The notes under the pieces: generated by a model
What the model was told of the DNA's origin: nothing
What the model saw: only the letters and a program-made list of their open reading frames with translations
Database searches by the model: none
DNA from: a virus
IMG/VR virus record: IMGVR_UViG_3300030106_001150
Location: 2,206-27,378 of that record
DNA: 25,173 bases
Reading direction: 5' to 3' (one strand)
Shown here: positions 16,570 through 23,296 of the stretch, in pieces
Numbering within the stretch: the first letter of the stretch is position 1
Layout of the letters: each line of letters begins with the position of its first letter
Translations under genes and position numbers: made by a program

Positions 16570-17120
16570 TACACCTCCTTAAAGGTTGTAATCAAAAATG
16601 TGTTAGGGTGTTTTGATTCGTTACCTGCAATAAAGAATCTTTGAGTTGTAGGAAATAATACAAAGTCACCTGTATTCAAAGGTTGAAACCAAGTTTTATC
16701 TTTATGTTTATTGTTATCATATTCAATAACAACTTGAGCAGAATCAGGGAGTACATCTACGGCGTACACCATAACGTAATCAGGTTCGTTCTTAAGATCA
16801 TTCTCTTCAAGAACTTTTCTAGAAAAAGATTGTTCAGCGTGTTGTATAATATTACCAAAAGATAATTCTTCAATTAAAACTAAATTGTGTTTCATCTCTG
16901 CATATTCTTTTACCCACTCATGAATGTAGCCCATGTCTTTTGAATATTTTAATTTATAATCAAAAAATCTATAACTAGTTGGTGTGTCAGCAACAGTGTT
17001 GTGTTGAAGTTGTGCTTCTAATATATCAGCTTTTATTTGAGCGTTGTTTTGCTCGTAACCTTTGGGTCTTTTGACAGTGTCAGTGAACAGAGCCACTTCT
17101 GTTAATACTTTCTTTTTCAT
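16569..17120 (-). CDS. double-stranded beta-helix protein, degenerate oxygenase-like, 183 aa
   Basis: This 183-residue protein resembles small marine-phage jelly-roll proteins of the 2-oxoglutarate oxygenase type. The C-terminal half runs 'YVMVYAVDVLPDSAQVVIEY' (115-134), then 'PLNTGDFVLFPTTQRFFIAG' (147-166). The usual iron ligands are not evident: the only HxD/E candidate is His94-Ala-Glu96, and where a distal His would follow the 'GDFVLFPTTQ' strand there is Arg-Phe-Phe. It may bind a partner or substrate without catalysis, or coordinate metal differently. It is first in the decoration operon, after a promoter-like site. Its TAA stop overlaps the next ATG (TAATG). The family call is tentative. 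Confidence 0.5.
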   Translation of the reverse strand: MKKKVLTEVALFTDTVKRPKGYEQNNAQIKADILEAQLQHNTVADTPTSYRFFDYKLKYSKDMGYIHEWVKEYAEMKHNLVLIEELSFGNIIQHAEQSFSRKVLEENDLKNEPDYVMVYAVDVLPDSAQVVIEYDNNKHKDKTWFQPLNTGDFVLFPTTQRFFIAGNESKHPNTFLITTFKEV

Positions 17121-17126
17121 CTTTCT

Positions 17127-17155
17127 ATTATAAACTATTTATCTTTTTCTTCCAA
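17127..17155 (-). promoter_or_regulatory. sigma70-like promoter for the decoration operon, possibly leaderless
   Basis: The minus strand shows a perfect TATAAT (17132-17127) exactly 17 bases after TTGGAA (17155-17150), which is 4/6 to the -35 consensus. The -10 box ends only six bases before the ATG at 17120, so the expected start of transcription falls at or next to the start codon. This marks the boundary between the fibre genes and the modification genes. Confidence 0.45.
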
Positions 17156-17618
17156 GTAGTTCGTCTTTATCCGGTGCTGCATCATATTCTGCTTGTGTAA
17201 TAGGTGTAGCATACTCTAATTTTTCCCACTGTAATGTGCCTTCGTCCCATCTCCAGTAGTGTGTTAATAATTCATCATCTGTTAAATCTGGTAATAAACC
17301 TGCAGGTGATTCCCAATCATAAGTTGTAGTATTTTTTACCCATGAAGCAGGATTGTCTCCTTTGATTGGCCAGAACACTTGCTCTGATGGATCCCATTCG
17401 TATCCTATTCCAGCGTAGTTACCTCTAAAAGGTGAACCACCATTTAATGTTCCATTTCTGTGTGTATTTTTATCAGTCATAATCCACTGTGCAGCAGGCC
17501 ATCCAGTTGTTTCTTCTAAATGCGCTTGTCCAGCAGCTTCATCTGTAGCGATATTATCTTCTACGTGATCTACTCTTAATACAATATTATTCTCGTCTAT
17601 TTTTGCAAACTCAGCCAT
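17139..17618 (-). CDS. fibre-block accessory protein, 159 aa
   Basis: This is a 159-residue acidic protein. It begins MAEFAKIDENNIVLRVDHVED and contains 'RGNYAGIGYEWDPSEQVFW' (about 65-83), a motif seen in a common small protein of marine phages encoded near tail fibres. The second half is Trp-rich ('YDWESP', 'HYWRWDEGTLQWEKLEY'). No enzyme signature was found. The Shine-Dalgarno is poor (AGG at most), and the start is separated from the glycine-rich tip gene by two bases, so it may rely on translational coupling. It could be a fibre assembly factor or a small fibre component; neither is proven. Confidence 0.55.
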   Translation of the reverse strand: MAEFAKIDENNIVLRVDHVEDNIATDEAAGQAHLEETTGWPAAQWIMTDKNTHRNGTLNGGSPFRGNYAGIGYEWDPSEQVFWPIKGDNPASWVKNTTTYDWESPAGLLPDLTDDELLTHYWRWDEGTLQWEKLEYATPITQAEYDAAPDKDELLGRKR

Positions 17619-17620
17619 AA

Positions 17621-18496
17621 TTATTTAAACCTATATCTTATTAGTACAAGACCACTTGGTCCACCAGATCCGCCGTATGCTTCATCAGTTCCACCAGTTG
17701 GGTTATTCGGAGCATTACCATCTCCTGAACCACCTTGTCCAGATCCGCCAGCAAAATATCTTAAGTTTGGTGCGTTAGGAGTTCCTGAACCCGGTACTCC
17801 GATGTTTGAAATACCGCCAGCAATTTCAGTTCCAGCCCCCGCAGCTCCGCCGCCGCCGCCCGATCCGATGCAGCCGCCTCCGCCATTCCACGCGCCAGGT
17901 TGTCCTTGAGGTGGGTTAGTTGGAGGGTTGTTTCCAGTTCCGCCGCCAGCACCAGTGTTAGGAGGGTATCCCCCGCCTGATCCACCGCAACCGCCAGGTT
18001 TTCCTGGGTTACTTTTTACAGGTTGAGTATAGTGACCTACGCCACCGCCTCCGCCACCTGCAGCAGATATTGTTGAAAATGAAGATGCGTTTCCATTGTT
18101 ACCTTGCGTATTTTGTGAAGGTTGTGGAGATCCAGTTGCACCAATTGAAATTGGATATGTTGCAACGGACATTGGTAAAGCGCCATTTGGATTTGCTAAT
18201 GGACTTCCTGTCCAAGCTGCAGGGTTAGGAACAGATTCTCTGAATCCTCCTGCTGCCGTACCTCTGTTTGAAGGTGCGTTTCCGCCAGCTCCACCTGTAA
18301 CCAAATAATCAGCGTAAGCTAATGTTGGGTCTGGTGCTTTAGAAACAATAAAGTTACCTGGACTCGTAAAGACGTGAATTTTGTAATCCCCGACTTCAGA
18401 TACACTTCCTCCGTTTGCTTCCATGTATGGACTAGATCCAGCTGTTAAACCGAAACCTTTTCCAGATCCTGCTGCGAATGATCCTAGTATTGGCAT
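17621..18496 (-). CDS. glycine-rich tail-tip protein
   Basis: The 291-residue protein opens with MPILGSFAAGSGKGFG. Residues 36-70 ('GDYKIHVFTSPGNFIVS', 'DYLVTGGAGG') and the end ('YGGSGGPSGLVLIRYRF', 274-290) match the two ends of the glycine-rich tail-fibre domain family. Between them, 145-280 is mostly Gly, Pro, Asn and Ser, with runs of up to six Gly. Such domains can fold as packed polyglycine-II helices and act as receptor-binding tips in some phages. Two isolated Cys (170, 209) sit in the Gly-rich part. The DNA here is clearly more G+C rich than the surrounding genes because of GGN codons. It lies directly after the fibre gene. Adhesin function is inferred. Confidence 0.65.
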   Translation of the reverse strand: MPILGSFAAGSGKGFGLTAGSSPYMEANGGSVSEVGDYKIHVFTSPGNFIVSKAPDPTLAYADYLVTGGAGGNAPSNRGTAAGGFRESVPNPAAWTGSPLANPNGALPMSVATYPISIGATGSPQPSQNTQGNNGNASSFSTISAAGGGGGGVGHYTQPVKSNPGKPGGCGGSGGGYPPNTGAGGGTGNNPPTNPPQGQPGAWNGGGGCIGSGGGGGAAGAGTEIAGGISNIGVPGSGTPNAPNLRYFAGGSGQGGSGDGNAPNNPTGGTDEAYGGSGGPSGLVLIRYRFK

Positions 18497-18514
18497 CTTT
18501 CTCCTATCCTCCTA

Positions 18515-19585
18515 TTACGCGAACTGCGATTGTGCAGCTAACGCTGTAAACGCCGCATCACCTGTTTTGATAATTGTGTATGTATACACATCGATGGAGT
18601 TTGCATTTCCGCCTGTTGGAGCAGATCCGCCTTGCCATTCTGGTGTTACAGAAGAACCATCAATAGTGACTGCGTTGTTGTAATAAGGTGTGCCAGTGTT
18701 TGTTGTTAAGAATGCAACAGTTAAAGACTCACCTGTATCCATGATATTGTTTAGTGAGTTTGAACCATCGCCTCTAAAGTTAACTGTAAAGTTACCGGCT
18801 GATGCTGCTGTGTGGTAAAGAACAGCTTGTGTAATTACGTCGAAGTTCACTGTACCAGTTGTACCAGTTGCAGCGATTGTCATCTTCTCAGTTAATTGTT
18901 GAATTTTACCAGCGCCTAACGTTACTCTTCCTAAACCTTTTCCATTAATGTTTAAATCAATGTTTGTGTCACCACCAGTTGCAGACACATCAGGGCCTGA
19001 ACCTGTAGCTTGGTTAGTTACAGAAATTTCGTTAACTGCTGAACTAGTTTTTACAAATTTAATGTATTCGTTATTTGAATCATCTTCTAACGCTCCACCA
19101 GTGTCGATAACAATGTCATTACCATTTGTATCTAATACGCCTGATAATTGTGGTGTGATGTCAGATGATAAATCTGTGAAAGCAGTATCAACAACATTAG
19201 TTCCATCTGAGAAAACCATTTTTGTAGTTTTGTCAGTTGTCGCCCAAGTAACTCCAGTTCCTGAAGAAGTTTTGAAAGTTACAGTGTAAGCACCTGTTGT
19301 ACCATTTGATACAATAAAAGTTTTTTCAATTGAATCTGGAATTGTTACGTTGATGTTAGTTGTAATAGTTCCAGTTAATTTGATTACTGCGTTTTTACCG
19401 TTTGATACGGCACCGTTAGTAAAAGTTAATGCTCTATTTGCATTTGTAATATTGAACGTATCGTATCCGCCGATAGCTTGTTCAACTATTAATAAGTTTG
19501 TGTTTGTTATTTGACCCCACGTTCCTGAGTTTTCCCCAGTAGCTTGAACAGTCAATTTTAAACTTGCTGATGTCGAGTTTGCCAT
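18515..19585 (-). CDS. tail fibre protein, 356 aa
   Basis: The 356-residue protein starts MANSTSASLKLTVQATGE followed by NSGTWGQITNTNL, a start I recognise from marine cyanophage and pelagiphage fibre-like proteins. The middle is rich in Thr, Gly, Asn and Val with repeated short strands ('VIKLTGTITTNINVTIPD', 'NIDLNINGKGLGRVTLGAG'). The C-terminal part (about 285-356) contains 'SLTVAFLTTNTGTPYYNNAV', then 'YTYTIIKTGDAAFTALAAQ', a C-terminal block shared by several marine phage fibres. There are no enzyme motifs. It is preceded by AGAGG and followed 18 bases later by the glycine-rich tip gene, which fits a fibre plus tip pair. Confidence 0.65.
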   Translation of the reverse strand: MANSTSASLKLTVQATGENSGTWGQITNTNLLIVEQAIGGYDTFNITNANRALTFTNGAVSNGKNAVIKLTGTITTNINVTIPDSIEKTFIVSNGTTGAYTVTFKTSSGTGVTWATTDKTTKMVFSDGTNVVDTAFTDLSSDITPQLSGVLDTNGNDIVIDTGGALEDDSNNEYIKFVKTSSAVNEISVTNQATGSGPDVSATGGDTNIDLNINGKGLGRVTLGAGKIQQLTEKMTIAATGTTGTVNFDVITQAVLYHTAASAGNFTVNFRGDGSNSLNNIMDTGESLTVAFLTTNTGTPYYNNAVTIDGSSVTPEWQGGSAPTGGNANSIDVYTYTIIKTGDAAFTALAAQSQFA

Positions 19586-19605
19586 AATTTTTATATCCTC
19601 TTTTG

Positions 19606-19634
19606 TTTTTATTAAAATTTAACAATAGTGTCAA
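19606..19634 (-). promoter_or_regulatory. possible promoter before the second fibre gene
   Basis: In the 77-base gap after the 561-residue gene, the minus strand has a perfect TTGACA (19634-19629). A weak TAAAAA -10 (19611-19606) follows after 17 bases. An AGAGG site then leads to the ATG at 19585. The gap is almost pure A/T, so the -10 match carries little weight. Confidence 0.3.
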
Positions 19635-19662
19635 ATATTAATTTTGATTAAATTTTGCTGTT

Positions 19663-21348
19663 TTAAGCTGCGGTGTCAACCTCTTTCCATGTAGCGGTTG
19701 TGCCGGTGTCTACTTCATTCCAGATCAAATTATACACGCTTCCTACGTTAGCTGTCAAGCCTATTCCAGTAGGTATTACAATACCGTCTGCAATAACCGT
19801 TTCCGTGCCTTCGTTCATTGTCATGCCAATACCTGTTAACATGACGTCTGGAGAAGGGTCTGCTTGACCCAAATTAGCGGCCATTAATTGACCTGTTACA
19901 TTTATAGTATTATCAGGTGTACCCCAGTTTCCTTCACCCCAACCGTATCTGCCCCAACCTCTGTTAATTTCTTCAGTTGTTGTTACAGTTCCAATCGTTG
20001 CTGACATACCGATTCCGGTAGGTTTAGCTGTTACTAATGTAGTGTTTTCGTTCCATGGTTGTTGACCCCATGCAGCTCTACCCCAACCAGTATTTACTTG
20101 ATTTGATATTGATACGCTGCCAAGAGTTGCAGACATTGCAATACCTGTTGGTGCAGCTCCTTCGTTTGGTAGACCCCATACTTGGTTACCCCATAAACCT
20201 CTGCCCCAACCAATATTAATTTGTCCATCTATTGTGACAGAGCCAACGGTTGCTGTCGCTTGTATACCTGTTAATTCTGCAATCGGAACAAAAGCGTTAT
20301 CATTCCAAGGGCCATTACCCCATGATGCTCTGCTCCAACCAACATTAACTACTGCTTCTGCTGTAACACTTCCAAGTGTTGCAGACATTGAGATTCCAGT
20401 AATTGCTGCAGCTTCATCTGTGTCACCCCAAACTTGATCACCCCAAGCAGCTCTAGACCAACCTGAATTTACTTCTGCAGTTGTTGTTTCATTACCCAGA
20501 GCCATAGTCATAGGTAAAGCTGTTACATTAACGTTTACTTCTGTTTCGTTAACACCCCAACCTTCATTGCCCCATTCAGCTCTGCCCCAACCAGAATTAA
20601 TTTGTGAAGTTATAGTTACGGATCCTATTGTTGCTGTTGCTTGTATACCTGTTGGTACAGCTGTTCCGAAAGTTCCCCACGAAGCTATGTTCCAACCTAA
20701 TCTACCCCAACCTTGATTTATTTGACTATCAATTGTTACACTTCCAAGTGTTGCGGACATTCCAATACCTGTGAACGCGCCGCCAGAATCTGTTACGTCA
20801 CCCCATTCACCATTGCCCCAGTTAGTTGTACCCCAACCTTCTCGTAGAAATGCTTCTGCATTTCCTTGAGCAATAGTCATTGGTTGACCTGTTAATTGTA
20901 AAGTTGCATCGTCTTGAGCGTTCCAAGCACCATCGCCCCAATTTAATGCACCCCATCCATCAACGGATAGATCCATAACACCGCCCATACCTGAGCCATG
21001 CACATAACAAATAAAATAAAAATCTGAAGTTTGAGAAACTGTAAGTTCAACAGAACGAGTTGTTGCTGCATTGAAAGTTGTTGTGTCAGTATAGTTAGCA
21101 GCGGATACAACAGATCCATCTAACTTGTAAACGACACCAGATGAAATCATCTGACCTGTTGATGTCGTTGTAGAAAAAACTAATGGGTGATTATCGTTTG
21201 TACCAGAGTCTTGATTAAAAGCATACGTTAAGCCGCCGACTACATCGACGTCCATCGTACGAACACCGTCTAAATAAAATACGTTCCCTGTCCCGCCGCC
21301 GTACCTACTGCCTGTTGCGACAGTAACTGTATACGTTTTAAACGCCAT
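19663..21348 (-). CDS. WG-repeat fibre/virion protein with cupredoxin-like N-terminal domain
   Basis: This 561-residue protein has three parts. Residues 1-128 form a beta-sandwich-like domain with the ligand pattern of a type-1 copper site: His54 (NDNHPLVF), then Cys114, His117 and Met121 in 'FICYVHGSGM'. Residues 131-478 hold nine repeats of about 41 residues, each with a GWG(R)xxWGxxxW core starting at 131, 171, 213, 253, 296, 337, 380, 421 and 464. Most cores are followed by a strand such as TGIxMSATLGSVTI. The C-terminus (about 485-561) has partial strands and ends WKEVDTAA. The GWG cores suggest stacked Trp-Gly turns in an elongated fibre. It is first of the fibre block, and its start is buried in a hairpin. 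A tail fibre or surface role is inferred from repeats and position. Confidence 0.65.
   Translation of the reverse strand: MAFKTYTVTVATGSRYGGGTGNVFYLDGVRTMDVDVVGGLTYAFNQDSGTNDNHPLVFSTTTSTGQMISSGVVYKLDGSVVSAANYTDTTTFNAATTRSVELTVSQTSDFYFICYVHGSGMGGVMDLSVDGWGALNWGDGAWNAQDDATLQLTGQPMTIAQGNAEAFLREGWGTTNWGNGEWGDVTDSGGAFTGIGMSATLGSVTIDSQINQGWGRLGWNIASWGTFGTAVPTGIQATATIGSVTITSQINSGWGRAEWGNEGWGVNETEVNVNVTALPMTMALGNETTTAEVNSGWSRAAWGDQVWGDTDEAAAITGISMSATLGSVTAEAVVNVGWSRASWGNGPWNDNAFVPIAELTGIQATATVGSVTIDGQINIGWGRGLWGNQVWGLPNEGAAPTGIAMSATLGSVSISNQVNTGWGRAAWGQQPWNENTTLVTAKPTGIGMSATIGTVTTTEEINRGWGRYGWGEGNWGTPDNTINVTGQLMAANLGQADPSPDVMLTGIGMTMNEGTETVIADGIVIPTGIGLTANVGSVYNLIWNEVDTGTTATWKEVDTAA
19915..20958 (-). 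repeat. nine in-frame repeats of about 41 codons (WG repeats)
   Basis: Inside the 561-residue gene, successive GWG cores lie 40, 42, 40, 43, 41, 43, 41 and 43 codons apart. Core residues are Gly-Trp, a second Trp-Gly six to seven residues on, and a third Trp. Copies have diverged in DNA but kept the Trp and Gly positions, so selection is on the protein. Variation lies in the segments between cores. Confidence 0.85.
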
Positions 21349-21364
21349 AGGAGTTACCTCCTAT
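21347..21364 (-). promoter_or_regulatory. RBS/start-codon hairpin with GUAA tetraloop
   Basis: The mRNA reads AUAGGAG-GUAA-CUCCUAU, a perfect 7-bp stem closed by a GNRA-type tetraloop. The 5' arm (21364-21358) carries the AGGAG Shine-Dalgarno and the 3' arm (21353-21347) contains the AU of the start codon at 21348. Translation initiation of the 561-residue fibre gene would need this hairpin opened. The stop codon of the gene upstream is at 21366-21364, right at the base of the stem, so terminating ribosomes could unfold it. Confidence 0.7.
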
Positions 21365-21807
21365 TAACCAGAGATCCTTAGAATCGCTGCTGTTGACGTG
21401 GCTGCTGGAAACTGAATAGTAAACGTTCCTGATGTTGCTGTCTTATCACTTCCAAAATCTAAAACTGCTACAGCTTTGTTAGAGAAAGATGTATTATATA
21501 TTAATGCACCTCTCGCTGTTAAAGTTACGCCAGTAAAAGATCTATCTGCAAAGTCTACTCTCGCTACACCAGCTGTCATTGAAGTTCCACCGTTAACTAG
21601 TTTTCCTCCACCTTGTGCATACTGTCCTGAGTTAGAAACTTGGTTACCAGTACTGTCTCCTGGATAAACTGTTGTTGCGGAATTTAAAGTTGCAGAAGAA
21701 GTATAAAGAGCAATTTTGTACACGTCTCCACCTGATTGTGAAAAATCGTGATCGCCATCAAATAGTTCTTTTTTGAAACTGTTTGCTATTGCTTGTGTTA
21801 TTGCCAT
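21364..21807 (-). CDS. conserved marine-phage virion protein, 147 aa
   Basis: This 147-residue beta-rich protein starts MAITQAIANSFKKELFDGDHDF and includes 'DVYKIALYTSSATL', 'RVDFADRSFTGVTLTARGA' and a C-terminal 'SGTFTIQFPAA'. I recognise this arrangement as a recurrent virion protein of marine podo- and myoviruses, though its function is unnamed. There is no signal peptide or membrane segment. An AAGGAG site precedes the ATG. The gene lies between the adaptors and the first fibre gene. Its stop codon abuts the hairpin covering the next gene's start, so translation through this gene could influence that hairpin. Confidence 0.65.
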   Translation of the reverse strand: MAITQAIANSFKKELFDGDHDFSQSGGDVYKIALYTSSATLNSATTVYPGDSTGNQVSNSGQYAQGGGKLVNGGTSMTAGVARVDFADRSFTGVTLTARGALIYNTSFSNKAVAVLDFGSDKTATSGTFTIQFPAATSTAAILRISG

Positions 21808-21818
21808 GTTTTATCTCC

Positions 21819-22493
21819 TTATCCTTGTTTTGGTAAACGAGGAGCACTTTCAATATACTCATCCCGTCTTCTTCTTCCCATTTGTTCTACAGAGAACCCT
21901 TCGACTGCTTGCTTATACCTTTGTTCGTATAATTGCAAGAGATCTTGTGGACCCTTTAGAAAACTAAAAGCCTCAACTAGGCATGCATACAAAAGTCCGT
22001 TGGGAAACTGCAAACTCAAATATGTAGTTGTATTTGTAGACGATAATCCAGCAGGTTTCAAGATATAATTTAGCTGAATTGTGTATGCTGCATCTGCCAC
22101 GGGAGCAAAAACCAAAGTGTCCTGATCCCAATAGCCAAAATATTTAGGCGTTCCTTGGGTGTCTTGTGGATTATACTCAGCCATGAAATTTGTATCTCTA
22201 TACTCAATAATATTCCTATCTGTCGTAGGAGAAGTGCTTAAATCTTTATCCACTATTTGAGCAGATCTAACCACCAATAGGTTAGCAGGGGTGTCTATAA
22301 ATCTCTGTCCTGCTACCATTGTTGCCGTAACGTATCTTCTGTTATTGTCAGAATCTACCTCTCTTAAAATTCTAAATTCTGCATCTTCAATGATACCGTC
22401 TAAAATAGTGTCTGTTAAAACTGTTGGTGTTGTAACGTTATTGTCAACTTCTGTGTAAGCTCTAATTTTTGTTTTTAATTCATCGTATGTCAT
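21819..22493 (-). CDS. tail adaptor protein, SU10-adaptor / gp11-like
   Basis: The 224-residue product begins MTYDELKTKIRAYTEVD, then has 'LDGIIEDAEFRILREVD' (31-47), a beta-rich core with 'YVTATMVAGQRFIDTP', and a helical C-terminus ('NGLLYACLVEAFSFLKGP', then 'YEQRYKQAVEGF'). This pattern matches the phage adaptor family exemplified by the SU10 adaptor and T7 gp11, ring proteins that link the portal to the tail nozzle. It ends in a basic tail (GRRRRDEYIE). It shares an ATGA overlap with the preceding gene, so translation is probably coupled. With the 241-residue protein this gives two adaptor-like genes. Confidence 0.7.
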   Translation of the reverse strand: MTYDELKTKIRAYTEVDNNVTTPTVLTDTILDGIIEDAEFRILREVDSDNNRRYVTATMVAGQRFIDTPANLLVVRSAQIVDKDLSTSPTTDRNIIEYRDTNFMAEYNPQDTQGTPKYFGYWDQDTLVFAPVADAAYTIQLNYILKPAGLSSTNTTTYLSLQFPNGLLYACLVEAFSFLKGPQDLLQLYEQRYKQAVEGFSVEQMGRRRRDEYIESAPRLPKQG

Positions 22494-23296
22494 TCAGTTA
22501 CTCCATTATCTATCGGACCTGCCGATACAAGAGATCCGCCACCAGAAGCTGTGCTTGTAGCCGCTGACAAAACTGTAACTTTATAGCTGTTGTTTTCTGT
22601 CAACGTAGCCGGCATCCCGTTTGGATTCTTTACTGTACTTGATATCATAGTTATTGAGAAAGCGCCAAGGACTTTTGCACCTAGACTGTGAGAGCTAGCT
22701 GTCGTATTTTGAGGAGTATTCCCCCTAGTTGGAGCATTACTCCCCCTAGTGCATCCTGTGAAGGTATTACCAGTATTTCCTGTGTATTGAATAACTTCAT
22801 TCTCATATAATTTAGTATCACTATTTACTTTTTCTATCACAATAAATCCAGCAGCGGGAAAAGCGGAAGAATCGTTTACCAATATTGTATCTGTTGTGTC
22901 GTTGATAGCAGCAGCTAAAGTTGTTTCAGGTTGAAGTGTAGACACTGTTACACCACCAACAGGTTGTTTGACATCATAAAATCTTACAATATCTCCTGTC
23001 TGTCTCGCACTGTTTGGTTCTGAAACAGTTACTACCGTAGATGTATTGATTGTAGAAAATGGATTATCAGGTAAAAAATCTTGTGTTGGTAATTGTATTC
23101 TAGCAGGTCTTGCTTCTGGTAAACCCTGTGGATCAGCACCATGTGGTTTTGGTTCTAATTGTGGTTGCTTTGGTTCAAACTCAGATATGTGAACTCTAGA
23201 TCCATTCCATTCTCTAACCATTTCTTTGTATGGAAACTCCAACCCAGAACGGTCAGATATAAATTTTGCATATTTACCTTTTGAAAAATTAGACAC
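22490..23296 (-). CDS. structural protein with a cysteine-less zinc-ribbon-like N-terminus
   Basis: This 268-residue protein begins (about 9-46) with a segment that follows the phage module CDRCG...ELRKEWNGLRVCxxCFEPRHPQ. Here the four cysteine positions read Ser14, Ser17, His36 and Glu39 ('ISDRSG', 'RVHISEFEPKQPQ'). A proline-rich linker follows (42-70). A domain then occurs at about 127-210 ('TLAAAINDTTDTILV', 'EVIQYTGNTGNTFTGCTRG') of a kind that recurs in marine phage tail proteins. It overlaps the adaptor genes on both sides, by eight bases and by an ATGA, so it is probably assembled with them. It contains an imperfect internal repeat (TRGSNAPTRG). The exact role is unknown. Confidence 0.65.
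   Translation of the reverse strand: MSNFSKGKYAKFISDRSGLEFPYKEMVREWNGSRVHISEFEPKQPQLEPKPHGADPQGLPEARPARIQLPTQDFLPDNPFSTINTSTVVTVSEPNSARQTGDIVRFYDVKQPVGGVTVSTLQPETTLAAAINDTTDTILVNDSSAFPAAGFIVIEKVNSDTKLYENEVIQYTGNTGNTFTGCTRGSNAPTRGNTPQNTTASSHSLGAKVLGAFSITMISSTVKNPNGMPATLTENNSYKVTVLSAATSTASGGGSLVSAGPIDNGVTE

Noticed and set aside
17761-17985. Minus-strand ORF of 74 codons inside the glycine-rich gene
   Set aside because: It is an alternate frame of GGN-rich codons and has no start signal of its own.
18948-19289. Plus-strand ORF of 113 codons opposite the 356-residue fibre gene
   Set aside because: It is antisense to a well-supported fibre gene, with composition expected from its complement.
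19915-20958. CRISPR-like array, because of regular DNA spacing of about 120-129 bases
   Set aside because: Repeats are in frame, diverged at DNA level and conserved only in Trp and Gly, so they are protein repeats.
22720-22750. Direct repeat of TCCCCCTAGT, two copies 21 bases apart, as an attachment or regulatory site
   Set aside because: It lies in frame within a coding region and encodes the repeated TRG in TRGSNAPTRG.
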